NCBI GenBank assembly: GCA_025529335.1
Contig: JAMYHX010000486.1
Coordinates: forward strand, 1-32,336
Source of the DNA: Rhizopus sp. PT2906
Lineage: Eukaryota; Mucoromycota; Mucoromycetes; Mucorales; Rhizopodaceae
Length of the DNA: 32,336 nucleotides
Direction: 5' to 3'
Part shown: piece by piece, positions 1 to 11,952 of the stretch
How the letters are laid out: every line of letters begins with the position of its first letter
Position numbering within the stretch: position 1 is the first letter of the stretch
Made by a program: the position numbers and the translations under genes
Notes under the pieces: generated by a model
Told to the model about the DNA's origin: nothing
Seen by the model: the letters and a program-made list of their open reading frames with translations, nothing else
Database searches by the model: none

Positions 1-73
<73 letters not shown>
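1..73. repeat. Poly(A) homopolymer at window edge
   Basis: The first 73 bases are uninterrupted A. Possible explanations are a contig-end artefact, a low-complexity tract, or the poly(A) tail of a reverse-transcribed insertion whose body lies outside the window. No target-site duplication can be assessed because the left flank is missing. Confidence 0.95.
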
Positions 74-74
<1 letters not shown>

Positions 75-384
75 ATACACAGAATCACTCATGATACCCT
101 TCAGTGGAGAAGTAGGCCAATCCTGCCATTGTAAAGTAAATCTAAAAGTAATTAGTTTAAACTATGGCTGACTTGACTATATTTTTGTAGATTAACTATG
201 GTAATTACTACAGCATGAACACTGTACGTTAACTGAATACATTTTATCAATTACTAATATCATATTCTTATATAGGCTGGAAGCAATTTTGTTGTGAATG
301 AAGAAACATTCAGAAAGAAGTAGAAGGTAAGCTAAATTGCTGTTAATTGCTAATAGCTGTATTTACTTTTTTTAGACATGACAT

Positions 385-633
385 GTTGAAGAAGAAGAAC
401 TTGTTGCTGATGGTGAAGTTCAAGATGAAGGTGAAGAAGTTGAACCAGAATTCTGGGAGAGATGGACTCAATCTTTGTCAGACTGAAAAACATCCTTCAA
501 TAACTCAAAAAGGGTGTTTGTCTTACGGCCAATGCTAAAGGCAGTAGCGGATCAGTACAATAATGGTAGTACTGGAACATTTCAAAAGTTAAAGCTGTAT
601 TACAATTTAGCAATAAACGATAAAGATATATAA
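385..633 (+). pseudogene. Decayed protein-coding fragment, family unknown
   Basis: One reading frame runs for 83 codons and is broken only by a TGA at 484-486. The first part is acidic (a run of four Glu, then alternating Glu/Val/Asp) and ends in Trp-rich EFWERWTQ. After the stop the same frame continues with KRVFVLRPMLKAVADQYNN-like residues and ends at TAA 631-633. Three codons upstream is another in-frame TGA. A splice-like signal (a T-run followed by TAG at about 373-375) precedes it, but joining there runs into that upstream stop. The residue composition looks coding rather than random AT-rich DNA, so I read it as a relic gene or transposon remnant. I do not recognise the family. Confidence 0.35.
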
Positions 634-661
634 GTGTATATATGTATATATATATATATAT
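634..661. repeat. TA/TG-rich microsatellite
   Basis: A short stretch of alternating TA with TGTATA interruptions, between the decayed fragment and the 3' end of the amino acid permease gene. Confidence 0.7.
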
Positions 662-748
662 TTCAGATTTAGAGACTATGTACATATTAAGGAAATGAAG
701 AAACAAGGAAAAAAGAGAGGGGGCGTTACAGAGCTTCTTTATCTAAGT

Positions 749-2103
749 CTATTTGAACGCAGCAATCAATTCTTTAATGGCTTCCTGTGTACCAAAGATA
801 AGACCGACGATACCAAGGACAGCGACGAGGAAACAGAAGAGAAGTTCATAGATAGGCTTGTTACGGACACCTGTGAGTTTCAAATAGAAAGCAACAGGGA
901 AAATGAAGATCAATGCACAATTGGCAAAGGCGCCAATGAGAGACATCAATGGACCAAAGTGGGGTACGACACAAGCAATGACACCAACAAAGACAATTAA
1001 GCAGACACGAAGGGTTGCACGAATGAAGAATTCCTTGACTTTGCCAAATCGGTCAACAGTGATATCAAACATCTCTTCAAGATCAAGAGAGAATGAGGTG
1101 ATCAGAAGAGGAGCGGCCATAAGGACGTGAAGAGTGATAATGACAACGGCAACCATTTGAGCTGCGCCAGCGGGAATTGAGTTATAAACAGGATTTGCAA
1201 CTTTGTCACCGTATACCAAGTAACCAGTGACAGCAGTAACCAAGTAAAGGACAGCACAGGTACTGAGACCAGAAGCGACGACCTTGGGCCAATCTCTGGG
1301 TTGCTTCATGGAGGCTTCTACGTGAGGGTAAATGACATTACCACCGAAACTGAAGGATATAGTACTCAAGGCGATAGGAAACATGTTCCAAATAACAGCA
1401 TCATGGTGAACGTCGATTTGATTTTTTCTATCAATTGCTGCACAGATCAAGACGATGACGACAACAATGGCAGTAGCAAGAGCACCAAAGGCACTCATCC
1501 AGGCGACTTCTTTCATTGATTTAACAATGATAAAGGGAACGGCGACAATAACACAGCAGATGATAGTCCATGGAACATGACCGATCTCACCAGCTGTTCC
1601 TTTGCAGAGTTGATTAAAGTTGGAACCGGCAAGGACTGTATAGAGAACAGGAACACCGACGACAATCCAGGCATTAAAGAAAAATGTGATCCAACCACCA
1701 ATGGAACCAAAGGCAGCTGTGGCAACGTCCTTGTAGGTGTTGAGACGATTTTTGCCGTTAGTATAAAGACAGCGGACCAAGATGATACCGGTATAGGTAG
1801 ACATTGCCCAAGATAGGAAAATAACTAACAAGCCGATCCAGCCGCCTTGTTGAAGCGCTTGTGGTAAACCGAGAGTACCGGTACCGGCGACTACACATAC
1901 GACGTTGAAGTATGCAAGCTTTGATGAACCAGCGTGTTCACGATTGATGTCTAAGGTCGTTTCAGCACCGTATTCAAAATCATGATCTAAAATGGATTGT
2001 GTCAATGTTTGGGAAACGTGTCAAAAAATAGTGACAACTTACCACTTCCAATATCACTGAAGGAATGTTGTTTTTCTATTGTTTTTTCTTCGTGAATCGA
2101 CAT
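749..2103 (-). CDS. Amino acid permease (AAAP/Aa_trans family)
   Basis: Two exons: 2103-2043 and 1986-749, joined across a 56-nt intron (donor GTAAGT, acceptor TTTTAG) that splits an Asp codon. The product is 432 aa. A hydrophilic N-terminus of about 45 residues is followed by about eleven hydrophobic segments. The first carries the VVAGTGTLGLPQALQQGGW signature of the amino acid/auxin permease superfamily, and a later segment has SFGGNVIYPHVEASMK, typical of fungal members. Known members move neutral or aromatic amino acids across plasma or vacuolar membranes by proton coupling; substrate and membrane cannot be read from the sequence. The second exon alone contains an internal ATG (2005) that would give a 418-aa form, but the spliced start at 2103 adds a normal N-terminus and restores a canonical intron. 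Confidence 0.9.
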
Positions 2104-2176
2104 TCAACAAAAAAAGAAAGAAAATTAAAAGAAAAAAGTATAATTTGTATAAAGTGGGGAAAAAAGCACTGGGTTC

Positions 2177-2184
2177 TTTATATA
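2177..2184 (-). promoter_or_regulatory. Candidate TATA box of the permease gene
   Basis: TATATAAA reads on the minus strand about 75 nt upstream of the ATG at 2103. It is the only clear TATA-like element at a usual distance. Confidence 0.4.
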
Positions 2185-3456
2185 CCAGGCTTTCTTTTAA
2201 TTTTTTTTTTTTGGATAACCATGAAAAAGTGACCCAATAGCTGCAGTTTTTGCCAAATTTAGCTTTACCCTCCCTTTCACAGGTCATATGTTTCTCTTTT
2301 TTTATTCAAAACCCGGAAGTCCGTAGATGCTTGATTGGACGATCTAAATGATACATTGAACTTAAAGGCAAATACAGGGTCTTTTTTGTTTACTGGCAAT
2401 GGTCGCAAGCATATAAGCCATCATCTCTCATCTTTTGTTGGGGGCGAATAGGTTCCCACGACTACAAACTTTATAGTCAACTGAAATCATTTTGAACTAA
2501 ATCTCTGTCGTTGTCTCTCGCTTTATCTCCAATTTTTAAATAAGCGTACGGAGTTTAGGAATATGTTACTAAGGTAACCCAGTTACCATGTCGCAATAAT
2601 GAAGATCACGCTCTTTTATTACCCCTTTTTTGCTAATTCCTTTTTTCTTTTGTCTCTTTGTAAAATTTCCAGCTTTACCATCTGTCAATGCCCAGTTCAT
2701 TTCTTTCGAGTAATGATGATGATTTGTACTCGATGGGATCGTTGTACAAAGACTATATTAAATAGGGAAAGTAATCTTTTTGCGTGAGAAAGACCTATAA
2801 AAGGATAGTAGCTCAGCTGATCCCATGAGAAAGGGTGTAATGGGGGGTTTCCAGGAAAGTAATATCTTCCAGCATGTTAAAAAGTGGCCTTTCCCTTTGG
2901 CAAATATATACTCAAAGAAGACATCATGGGCTGATATTTGATCAATTAAAAATCATGCTGTTCGACCAGATCACAATATTTAAAAATGTGTGTGATCTTT
3001 ATAATAAGACCTTATACCTTGATAAATCTTTATAACAGGACTAATCGTCCTTATCATTAATCTCGTTGATATTTATATTATCTAACATGACCCCCCTCTC
3101 TCCTACTTTATCTCTCCTCCCCCCATTGATATTGCTTGGCACAAGTAAAGAATAGTGATGTTCCATAATCATCAACAGCGAATCAGCATTCGTGAGAAAG
3201 AAGACAAAAATAGGCTTTCGGCCACACTCGAATATGGTAGCAATACATACCTGTCTATCATCTCTCTGTCCTTTTACACGTGGCTAATAATAAAACTGTT
3301 CTTTTCAAAAGAAAAGACAATGCTTAAGTAAAAGGACGCTTTTTCAATTTAAAATACAACGAGAAAAGAAGCGAGAGAGTGTGAGAGGAGATGGTTTATT
3401 TTCAATTTCCTATATTCACATATTAAATTTACAAGAGCTGTACATATTATAAAGTT

Positions 3457-3476
3457 TGTGTGTGTGTGTGTGTGTG
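3457..3476. repeat. (TG)n microsatellite
   Basis: About ten TG units just downstream of the KDM5 stop codon, probably in the 3' untranslated region or just beyond it. Confidence 0.9.
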
Positions 3477-3483
3477 AATATCA

Positions 3484-6400
3484 TCAATTCACTGTCTTTT
3501 GTTTCTTTGCTTTATTCTTTTCTTCTTCTGATTGAAACGGTCTCTTCTTATTGACCACTGGCTGTGTAGGAGGTCGTACGGTGAGTTTTATGATCTTTTG
3601 AGTTCTGGGTGGCGCAGGTGCATCTTCTAGTGGTCGTTTTATGCCATTTGTCTTGAGTAAGAGTCGTGATGGAGCTATATATTTATGTATATAAAGTTAA
3701 ACCAAGCCATCTTTTTTTAAATTAAACTTACATGTTGGATTAGTAATATTATTTATATTGTTAGTTGAATGCTCGGTTCTAGGGTTCATGTTATTCTGCA
3801 CAGCAGAAGAACTTGTAGTATAGCCAATGTTCATTGGTTCCATATGGTTTGATTTATGTATTAAGTTGCTTATTGATGTCTTGCTAGATGATTTCTGATG
3901 GCTCTCTTTTTCATTCTTGGTGGCATTGGATGATTTTTTTCGTTGTAAATAGGCGGGCATAAGTTCTTGAAGCTTGGTTCTCAGTATCTCAGTCTCTTCA
4001 GGTAACTGGACTTCCAATCCTTCTAAGCTTCGTAAATATCGTCTTATTTCTTCTACGTGATCAACGTCAAGGTGTGAGCGACAGAATGCCTGAGCACGTG
4101 ACTGGAAACTGTTCATGAGAGTATAAATGTTCTTGATCAACGAATAATCCTTTGGGCGAAACATGAGTGGTTGAGCAATTTGCATAAGTGTTTGAAGTTC
4201 GTGCAACGTCGGTCGTCGTGATACGTGGGCCAGAGCCTTTTTTGAATCGTTATCACAGATCGGGCAGACATAAGATATGGACGAACGAACAACGCTTCGA
4301 GGTACTCGGACGCATGGGTTGTGATACCACTCTTTGCAGATATCACATTCGACCATAATTCCAGACTCTGGTTTGCGACAGATACAATACAAGTCAATTC
4401 TTTCAAAGTTGGATGTGATCGTCTCAACGTTCGACAAGGTCTCTCGGAGGACATGATCAAGAGACTTTTGTCGGCCATGCATAAACGTCGTTCTGACCCT
4501 TTCGTTCCATGTGCTCATGTTTGAGAGAGCTTGAGACAGTCTCTGTACTTTTTCTGATTTGAACACGATTTCTCTACAGATAGACATCAGTTTCTGACCA
4601 TCGGCCACTGCAGGTCGTTCAAGGACGTTAGATCGAGTACACTCTGTCTCGAGCATCTCATCAACTTGATTAAGAATAACTTTTGAACGAGCTATAGCAT
4701 TCTGTAGACGGGTCAGGAGATGAGGCTCGAGCGTGAACGAGAGCTGTGGGTTCTCACGGTTTTGGCCAATGGTGAATACGCTAGCTTCTTCATCAAGCCC
4801 AATCTTTTGTCTTCCGCGGCAAAGGTTTTCAATAAACTGTAGGCATCGTTTAGCCTCCTGTTCGATCATAGCCAGACGCTCAGGCCAAGGCCCTTCGGTA
4901 ATACCCAGGTCAGATGCACTCTTTATGAGTTTTCTTATTGATTTTGCATTGTATGGTTTAGCAAGCACCTTTTCGACCTCTGTCAACCATGAGCGAGATT
5001 CGATCGTGCTTCTGAGTTGAGCGAATCGTTTGGAATCCGCCTTGAGCGACTTGCCTTGTTCGTAAATAGGGTACTGCAGTTGTTCGTCGTTGGATGCCAG
5101 TAATTCATCTGTAATAGTGGCTTCATAGGCAAGTAATTGGTCCAAGTATTCGTTCAACTGAGGTACCAATGGAAATTCATATCCAATGCGAGATGCCTTT
5201 TCTAATAGATTCTGAATACGTTCGATACGTCCCTTTTGTGTTGATTTATTAGAATCTGACTTCAAATCCAGTATGCGTTCAGCCTCTGTCACCCATTGAT
5301 CCATGATTTCTATAAAATCATGCAGGGCAGCCAAGTCTTCCGGGTTCACATTCATCTCTTCGCCTTCCTTTAATAGCTCATTCAATATCTTTATTGTTGG
5401 TTTTGTCTGAATCGCCTTGTTTAACTTTTGCTTCCATTTTTCAGGACTGAAGCCACTGTTGACTATGCTATTGACCAACTCTTCTAGTTCTTTATCTGAA
5501 AAACGAAGGTAAAGCGTCTTGGAGCTCATAGGGCACTCACACAACTAAAGATAAGGATGAATAAACAGATTATTTGCCATGTGTATTATTATATATATAT
5601 ATATATATATATACCTCTGATATATGGTCCGAGCATGACACTCTTTCTGTACAGGCACAACCAATAAAAGACAGATAGGTGTAACAGTGACAGTGATCAC
5701 ATTGGAGTTCTTCACGTGCATCTTCTTTTGGCACTGCTCTCTCCTTGATCTTCTTTGTACGAGCAACTTGACGCTCCTCTAGCTCTCTTTGTTGCATATC
5801 TATTAATCCTCGTCTGAGCCATTCAAGATCAGATTTAGGACTATTTTTGAAATTGAATGCTGCAGTGACAAGCAATTCATCATGTGAAAAACAAGGCTGT
5901 TTTCTAAATTCTTTGTAACGTTTAACGCATTCTAATCCATGCTCCACCCAATCTGTTGGAGCAAAGTTGACAGCTTCACAAAAATTGAACTTGAGAGCAA
6001 TTAATAAAGGACAATAATATATATATATATAAATACTTACACCATGATTGAATCCTGAATGATATGCTTTAGGAAACGTCACGACGAATTGGCCTGGTCT
6101 TTGATCGACAGCATAGACCTTGACATTTTCTTTTAATAATCTTTCGGGACTGAGCATAGTGACTAATTGGAAGAGCAAGTCGGGCTGTTGTTCAAACAGT
6201 TCTGGGACCGCCTTTCGCATTGACTCTTCAAATTTTGCTGTATCCGAGCCGGGTACACCGTACCAGGTTTTGGTTTCACCCCAGTGCATATAATTTATGG
6301 AGTATGTGTAGTGGTCCTCGTTATGCCAACAGAAGGCAGAAAAGCACATGCCAATGTATAACCAGGGAGACATCATACCACTGATATCCGTTTTGATGTG

Positions 6401-7706
6401 TGTAAACAAGGAGTGTGGCGATACTGGAATTACATTTAAATTCCATGGGTCAAATGCACCTTGTGGCATTTGTTCAGGAGCCATAAAACCACTGAAACAC
6501 ACACAAGACGGTTTGAGTAAGATAAAATATTAAATGGTATATCTTTTTTTTTTTTTACCTTCCATGTTGTGTACTATGTAGGTCAGCGCCGTATTCGACT
6601 TGACATGTTTCATGGGGGTTATTGACAAGTCGCCAGAACTCGTTCTCACAGTCTTCTTCTGTCACCGGCCGTTCTTCACCGTTTGCTTTAGCAAACCATT
6701 CCTTTTTGAATTTATCACAGACCTTTTGAAAACCAGCAAGTGTATATTCTGAGCCATCTTCAAAGCCATAGTCCTTGCCGACGGCTGTCAAACACTGAAG
6801 ACAGTACCAGTCCGTTTTGGGTACAGATGACAAGGGCGGTGTAAGACAATAGAGGTGATAGCCACGATTACATCCATCACATAGCAGCAGGTTTTCTTCA
6901 TCTTCATTCTTGTGGCAAATCTCACAAGTATCGTTACTATCGTCATTCAAGTAGGAAATATCTAACATGTATAATAAATCTCCGGCACATATCCTCTGTG
7001 GTGGTGACACATACCTTTTTTCTTGAGGAGATTTTCAGCATCTTCCTTATGTTGAGCATACCATATCTCATAAGGCAAGATGATCTTTGTATAAGCTGAT
7101 TTCAGAGCATTTGACATGGACGTGCAGTTCTTTCGAGCATAACCTAATACTCTGCCTATTTCAGCCCACTTTTTTTGCTTGATGACTTCTTGAACACCGC
7201 CTCTCATGGCCACTTCATTTTTCAGTTTATAGAGATCAATAGGTCTTTTATCCAATTGCGGTATTTTGGCAACAGGCTTGCCAGTGAGGATATGATATTT
7301 GGTGAGTTGCTCTAGATAATTGACGTTTGCACGGGTTTCGCCTTCCATACTATTGAGCTTTTGAAGCCTAGTTTTGAAGCGAAAATTCTACAATAGAATG
7401 AATAAACCTCTCTCTCTCTCTCTTTATATAAAAAGAGTTTACCTCAGTGTTTAAACAGAACTCAGGTTTGTAATCACTAGGCGGGATGATCTTTATAATT
7501 CCATACTTTGCACCCTCAGCGCTAATCTTCTCAATATAAGCTAGAGGGTCTTTAAACTCTTCTTTTGTTGGATAAAATGTAGGCGCTTCTTCCAGTCCAA
7601 ATATCCTTTTTCGTTTACGCATTGTAGAGGCAGCTTGAGCTGTTGTTTTTATATTGGATAAGTCAAAAGGCTCAGTGATGACCTTTTTAGTGGATCTGGT
7701 GGACAT
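3484..7706 (-). CDS. KDM5/Lid2-type histone H3K4 demethylase (JmjN-ARID-PHD-JmjC-PHD)
   Basis: Seven exons: 7706-7443, 7387-7015, 6961-6559, 6491-6041, 5989-5615, 5544-3732, 3674-3484. The introns are 51-70 nt except intron 6 (57 nt), and all phases agree. The product is 1289 aa. Order: JmjN (about 41-85), ARID (about 100-205), PHD1 (about 225-270), JmjC (about 348-510), C5HC2 zinc finger (about 590-627), PLU-1-like helical region, PHD2 (about 1006-1052) and a basic Lys/Arg-rich tail suggesting nuclear import. The Fe(II) ligands His403 and Glu405 (WHNEDH) and His491 (YHSGFNHG) are all present with the usual 88-residue spacing, so it should be catalytically competent, removing methyl groups from H3K4me2/3 with 2-oxoglutarate. 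Only two PHD fingers are present; a third, C-terminal one is absent. The last exon is separate: reading through its donor gives an early stop at 3697. Confidence 0.94.
5588..5613. repeat. (TA)n microsatellite inside a KDM5 intron
   Basis: A TA run abuts the 5' splice site of KDM5 intron 5: the donor GTATAT is itself part of the repeat. A shorter TA run sits in intron 4 (about 6018-6031), and a (CT)n run (about 7408-7423) in intron 1. Confidence 0.85.
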
Positions 7707-8046
7707 ACAAAAATAAGTATTTCTGTTTACAAAAAAAAGCGGGTGGTTAAAAAAAGGGGGGTTTAAAGAGAGAGAGAGAGAAAGAGAGAAAGAGAAAAAT
7801 TGGATACGGGGGCTTTATAAATAATAAGGAAAATGTGTATGTGTTTAAATTTTATAAAACGACTACTATTGAAATAAGACAATAATAGTCAAGTAGAACA
7901 CAATTAAAACAAAGAATATAGAGGAAATTAAAATGAAAGAAAGAAAGAGAGAGAAAGAGAGAGACAGAAGAAAAAAATTTATTTTGGAAATGGCCAATCA
8001 AATAAACATAATTAAATCAAGTTTTTCTTTTCAAAACTATCCTTCT
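7707..8046. other. Intergenic region with GA-rich tracts (KDM5 promoter side)
   Basis: 340 bp between the KDM5 start and the sirtuin stop, both genes being on the minus strand. Two purine runs of the (GA)n/(GAAA)n type lie at about 7767-7797 and 7938-7973 (GA on the plus strand, CT on the KDM5 sense strand). Pyrimidine-rich promoter patches of this kind are common in fungi. No gene seen. Confidence 0.6.
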
Positions 8047-9165
8047 TCATGTCTTGGTCGTCTTCATTGTTCCTTTTAAGCGTCTTGATAGCTCAACTAA
8101 TACAGGAGTACAGCCTACTTCACCTTTCCATGCCATCAGACTATCTGCTCTCGTTGGTCCCTTGGTAAGGATACCTATGGGTTTGTTTTGTTGATGAGCC
8201 ATTCTTATGAGTCGATAAGAAGAATAAGTAGCAAGTGAGGAACCGATGATGACAACGGCAGAACAGTCATTCACGAGTTGCTCTGCTCTTTTGGTTATGT
8301 GTGGTTTAATATTTTCTCCAAAAAAGACCACCTTGGGTTTCATCTTTTGACTACCACAGGAAGTGCAAGGTGGAATATCAAAATCATCATAAGCTACACC
8401 ATCTGGTAGCTCCACATCACCATCAGGATTGATCTTGGTTTCACCGCCTAGCATCGCATTCCAGGCTGGATTACGAGCATGGATACGGTGTTGGTACAAG
8501 GTCCGGTCATACTCTGTATCGCAGTCCATACATTCCACCTTGTAGAGTGTACCATGTAGTTCAAGTAATCTTTCAGCGGGCGTGTTCGCCTTGGTATGAA
8601 GATAATCTACATTTTGTGTAATGATGTTTTGGATATAGGGAGACTGAGTCATTAACAAGGCAAGTGCATGATGCGAGCCGTTTGGTAAAGCTTGGGACAT
8701 CTTTGGCCATCCTAGATAACTACGAGACCAGTATCTTTGTCGATAGAGATGAGAAGAAAGAAGTTCATGGTAAAGAATGGGTCGATGTCTTGGGTTACGC
8801 ACGTAGGTTCCCTTTTCTTATTTTGTTAATCCATTTTTCCTAGATCTTTTTATGATTTTATTTTACCTGGTCACCTCTATAGTCCGGAATACCAGAGTCT
8901 GTTGATAATCCTATCGTTCTGGGGTTACTGCCACGAGTTGCTATGCTCATCATTTATTTCTTTTCACTTCTTTACCTGCTCCAGTGATCACTAGTATGCG
9001 GCCTTTATATTGCTCAAACAAATCTAGTAATCTGTGCATCACTTCATCATGATCAAATGAGGAAGCAATTGCAGGATTAGGTGTTTTCAACTCTGGTATT
9101 TTAATAGTCGCGTTCCACACTTTACTAGAAACACGCTGGTATAATGGGCGCGCTGCAGTGGTCAT
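8047..9165 (-). CDS. Sirtuin, SIRT4-like (class II) NAD-dependent deacylase
   Basis: Three exons: 9165-8976, 8910-8867 and 8811-8047. The introns are 65 and 55 nt and the middle exon is only 44 nt. The product is 332 aa. The NAD-binding signature VITGAGLSTDSGIPDYRG is created by joining exons 1 and 2. It is followed by RYWSRSYLGWP (typical of SIRT4-type enzymes), TQNVDYLH (about 143-150), the catalytic His164 in ELHGTLY, zinc ligands C172-x2-C175 and C227-x2-C230, FFGENI and the late GSSLATYSSYRL motif. All catalytic and zinc residues are intact. The first 20 residues are free of acidic residues, with Arg, Ser and Lys, and could be a mitochondrial presequence, as in SIRT4, though that is inference. 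Deacetylase, lipoamidase and ADP-ribosyltransferase activities are all known in this class; which applies here cannot be told. Confidence 0.92.
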
Positions 9166-10055
9166 GATGTGTTGAAAGAGAAAGATGAATGCTCATTTCT
9201 CACTTCATTGCTACAGCATAGCTCAATCCCACCTGCTTGTGTCTGAGATTGAAAAATGAAACGTAAAACCATGGTTTCTGTCTCCTTGGTGATATGGCAT
9301 CGTGTATAAAGTTATGATTATTATATCAATAAGGTGTATATGTACACACATTGTAATCCATACTTGTATGTAAGCCTTATATGACAAAAAATACCGTGCT
9401 TCTAAAGAACATATATTAACGGCACAGAAAAGGAGAGAAAGACGATGATTATTTCATAATGCAATAGAATATTGACTTTAATCCAAATCAAAAAGATAAA
9501 TATATATAATAATCAAGTATTTAACTGTAATAGATTAAAATGATATATATTGCAATTGTTATTAAACTTTTTATGATTATCAAAAAATCCTTGCAGCTAT
9601 TCACACACACACACATATAATGGAACGCAATACAAACTTTTATTATGCAGAGCTTAAAGCCTTTTTTTTTGCATCTAACTGGTTGGGTTCATGTCTCTTT
9701 CCTGTTTTGGAAAGTACAGCAAGCGGGAAAGAAACTTTTACTTCCTAAAATAGAAGAACGGTATACTCTCTTAAAACTCCGTAATGTTCATTTTCTTTTT
9801 TTTTTTTCTCTCTCTTTTTTTAAAACAAAGAAATTAACTAATTAATCACAAAAAAAAAAAAAGAAAAATAGAGAAACAACCAAAACTATTTTTACATTCT
9901 GTGGACATTTTCTTTTTCCTTTTTGCAAAAATAGACATTTAGATTGTGTAAAACTAGATAAAGGTACTTTATAAAGTGTGTTTCAGTAGTAATAATAAGT
10001 TACTTTAGCAACATTACATTTTATATATATATTATACATCCCATTATAACTATAC
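9166..10055. other. Divergent intergenic region (sirtuin/PSP1)
   Basis: About 890 bp of AT-rich DNA between two divergently transcribed genes, containing a short (CA)n run (about 9603-9616), poly-T tracts (about 9660-9670, 9798-9825) and a poly-A run at about 9850-9861. It presumably holds both promoters. An open frame at 9645-9845 has no coding character and I do not call it. Confidence 0.6.
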
Positions 10056-11873
10056 ATGTCTCAACAGGTAAAGCACTGAGGAAATAGAAAAGACACGCTA
10101 AAACCTGTTTCTTAATAGAAAAGTAATCATAGTAAACTAAACAACGTAACTAGAATGATAAATTTAAAATAAGAGTGAAAAGCCGTATAATTATTTATTT
10201 ATTTTGTTTATAGGCTGACGATAATGCTATTTCAGTCACAAAATCAACAGATTCGGATAATGCATGGAAAGCAGTTGGTAGTAGAAGAGGCAGTACAGTG
10301 GCTGTAGAGAAATCAATCAGTCCTCATGATTCTCCGATCAATGATACTATAGAAACGATAAGAAGAAACTCGATTGCATCTGAGAGCAACTGGGGTTCAT
10401 TCAATGGATTTCAATGGGAAGGACCATCGATCTTTGAAGAAGAAGGAAAATCAACTGCTGTGACCAGTATAGCACCTACAACCGCATTGCCTGAGGATGC
10501 GATACCAAGCAGTGTCCTTTCTGTACCCATGTTACCTGGTGTATCACTCGAACCCATTTACCGTCAACAACGAAGCCTTTCGTTTTCAATGGGTCAAGAT
10601 CCCGCCTTCTTCGGATATGATGATTATGAAGAGCCTTATCAACATGTTCAATACAAGAGTTCGCTAGAACCTATGGCAGAGGAGCAAGAAGAGGAAGAGT
10701 TTGACAGCTTGGATCTGTCCTTCATCCGATCTCGTTCAAAGTCATCCGGTGCCGCATTTGGCTTATTATCACAGTCTCAACATGCTCACTTGCTCGCTCG
10801 TCGTGAATCAGAACACTTGGAAGATATTCAACAGCAACGTAGACGATCATCTCGATTCTTTCATGCAAGTGAAATGTCGCTCGGGGACAAGGAACAACTC
10901 CAACGACGCATGTCACAACAACAACAGCAACAACAGCAAGAATATGCGTTCCCTGACAACAGCAACTATAATCTCATGAGACGACAGTCACTCACATTGA
11001 ACACGCCACCTCCTACTAATATTCAGCAGCTTGCAGATCAACTTGAAAATACACACATCTATCATTACCCTCAACATCCTGTTCCCGTGCCGTTTAGATC
11101 TGATTTATTCAATCCGTCATTCATGCCCTCTTCTCACCCACATCAGCCTACAGCTCCCATGGCTGTCCCTCCCCCACCCGTGCCCCATATCATAGAAGAT
11201 TTAGATTCAAAGAGCTTAAATGAGCTTGGTAAAGGTGTTCCCATCAGTCGTCTGGACACACCTCTGTTCATGGTCGAATTCAAAGCTTCCAGAACCGACT
11301 TTTTCTATTCACCTCACTTTTATCCACGTATAGGCGATCTTGTTGTTGTCGAAGGTGATCGTGGAAAAGATTTGGGCAAGGTCGTGGCCAATACGTTGAC
11401 TGTGGATCAAGTGACCGAATTAGAACAAAAAAAGCAAGCAAGGCTAGAATCGGCTAATGCGCATGAAGACCAACAGCAACAACAGCAGCCTAAAAAGGAA
11501 ATTCATATTAAACGTATCTTTAGGCTAGCAGCACCTGATGAAATTCAAATGTTCATCATGAAGGCGCAGGATGAACAAAAGGCACTTGAGATATGTCAGC
11601 AGAGAATTAAGCAACGTAAATTGCCAATGAAGGTGGTCGATGCAGAATATCAGTGGGATCGACGCAAGTTAACATTCTATTTTGAAGCAGAACATCGTAT
11701 TGACTTTAGAGAACTTGTACGTGAATTATTCAAGATTTATAAGACGCGTATTTGGATGTAAGTTTTTGTACTTTAGTATTCATGAAGTTAATTCTAATTA
11801 TTATTATTATTATTATTATTCTAGGTGTGTTGTTACTGTTCCTATTACATTGAATGATCTTTCACCTAAATAA
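10056..11873 (+). CDS. PSP1 C-terminal-domain protein
   Basis: Three exons: 10056-10067 (four codons, MSQQ), 10214-11757 and 11825-11873. The first intron is 146 nt, the longest intron in the window; the second is 67 nt and carries an ATT repeat. The product is 534 aa. The N-terminal two thirds is low complexity: Ser-rich, Pro-rich, with a polyglutamine run at about 238-244. The C-terminal 190 residues form the PSP1 domain: a GDLVVVEGDRGKDLGKVV segment, a second charged helix and the signature FRELVRELFKIYKTRIWM. Exon 3 completes that signature with CVV and a short tail. In yeast, Psp1 relatives are high-copy suppressors of polymerase mutants of unclear biochemistry; bacterial relatives sit in RNA-processing complexes. 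Function here is therefore unknown. The TATA-like element at about 10022-10033 is close to the start. Confidence 0.88.
11798..11820. repeat. (ATT)n microsatellite in an intron
   Basis: About seven ATT units just before the 3' splice site of the last PSP1-gene intron, where they replace the usual polypyrimidine tract. Confidence 0.9.
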
Positions 11874-11952
11874 TTTAAAAAAGTTTAATAAAGCCCCATG
11901 CACATACATCGATCGTATACTTTATTTTCTGATTCGCGTGTGCTTTTTTTAG

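Larger units (their letters stand above)
2104..3483. other. Intergenic region, about 1.4 kb
   Basis: Upstream region of the permease and downstream region of the KDM5 gene. It contains pyrimidine-rich patches (about 3090-3125), a (TG)n run at about 3457-3476 and AT-rich filler. No reading frame with coding character was found on either strand. Confidence 0.6.

Noticed and set aside
2806..2830. tRNA A-box-like sequence (TAGCTCAGCTGA)
   Set aside because: No B box or cloverleaf partner stems follow at the right distance, and flanking bases cannot pair into an acceptor stem.
4137..4478. 113-codon ORF in another minus frame inside the KDM5 gene
   Set aside because: A frame shadow of KDM5 exon 6, which carries the PHD2 finger in the proper frame.
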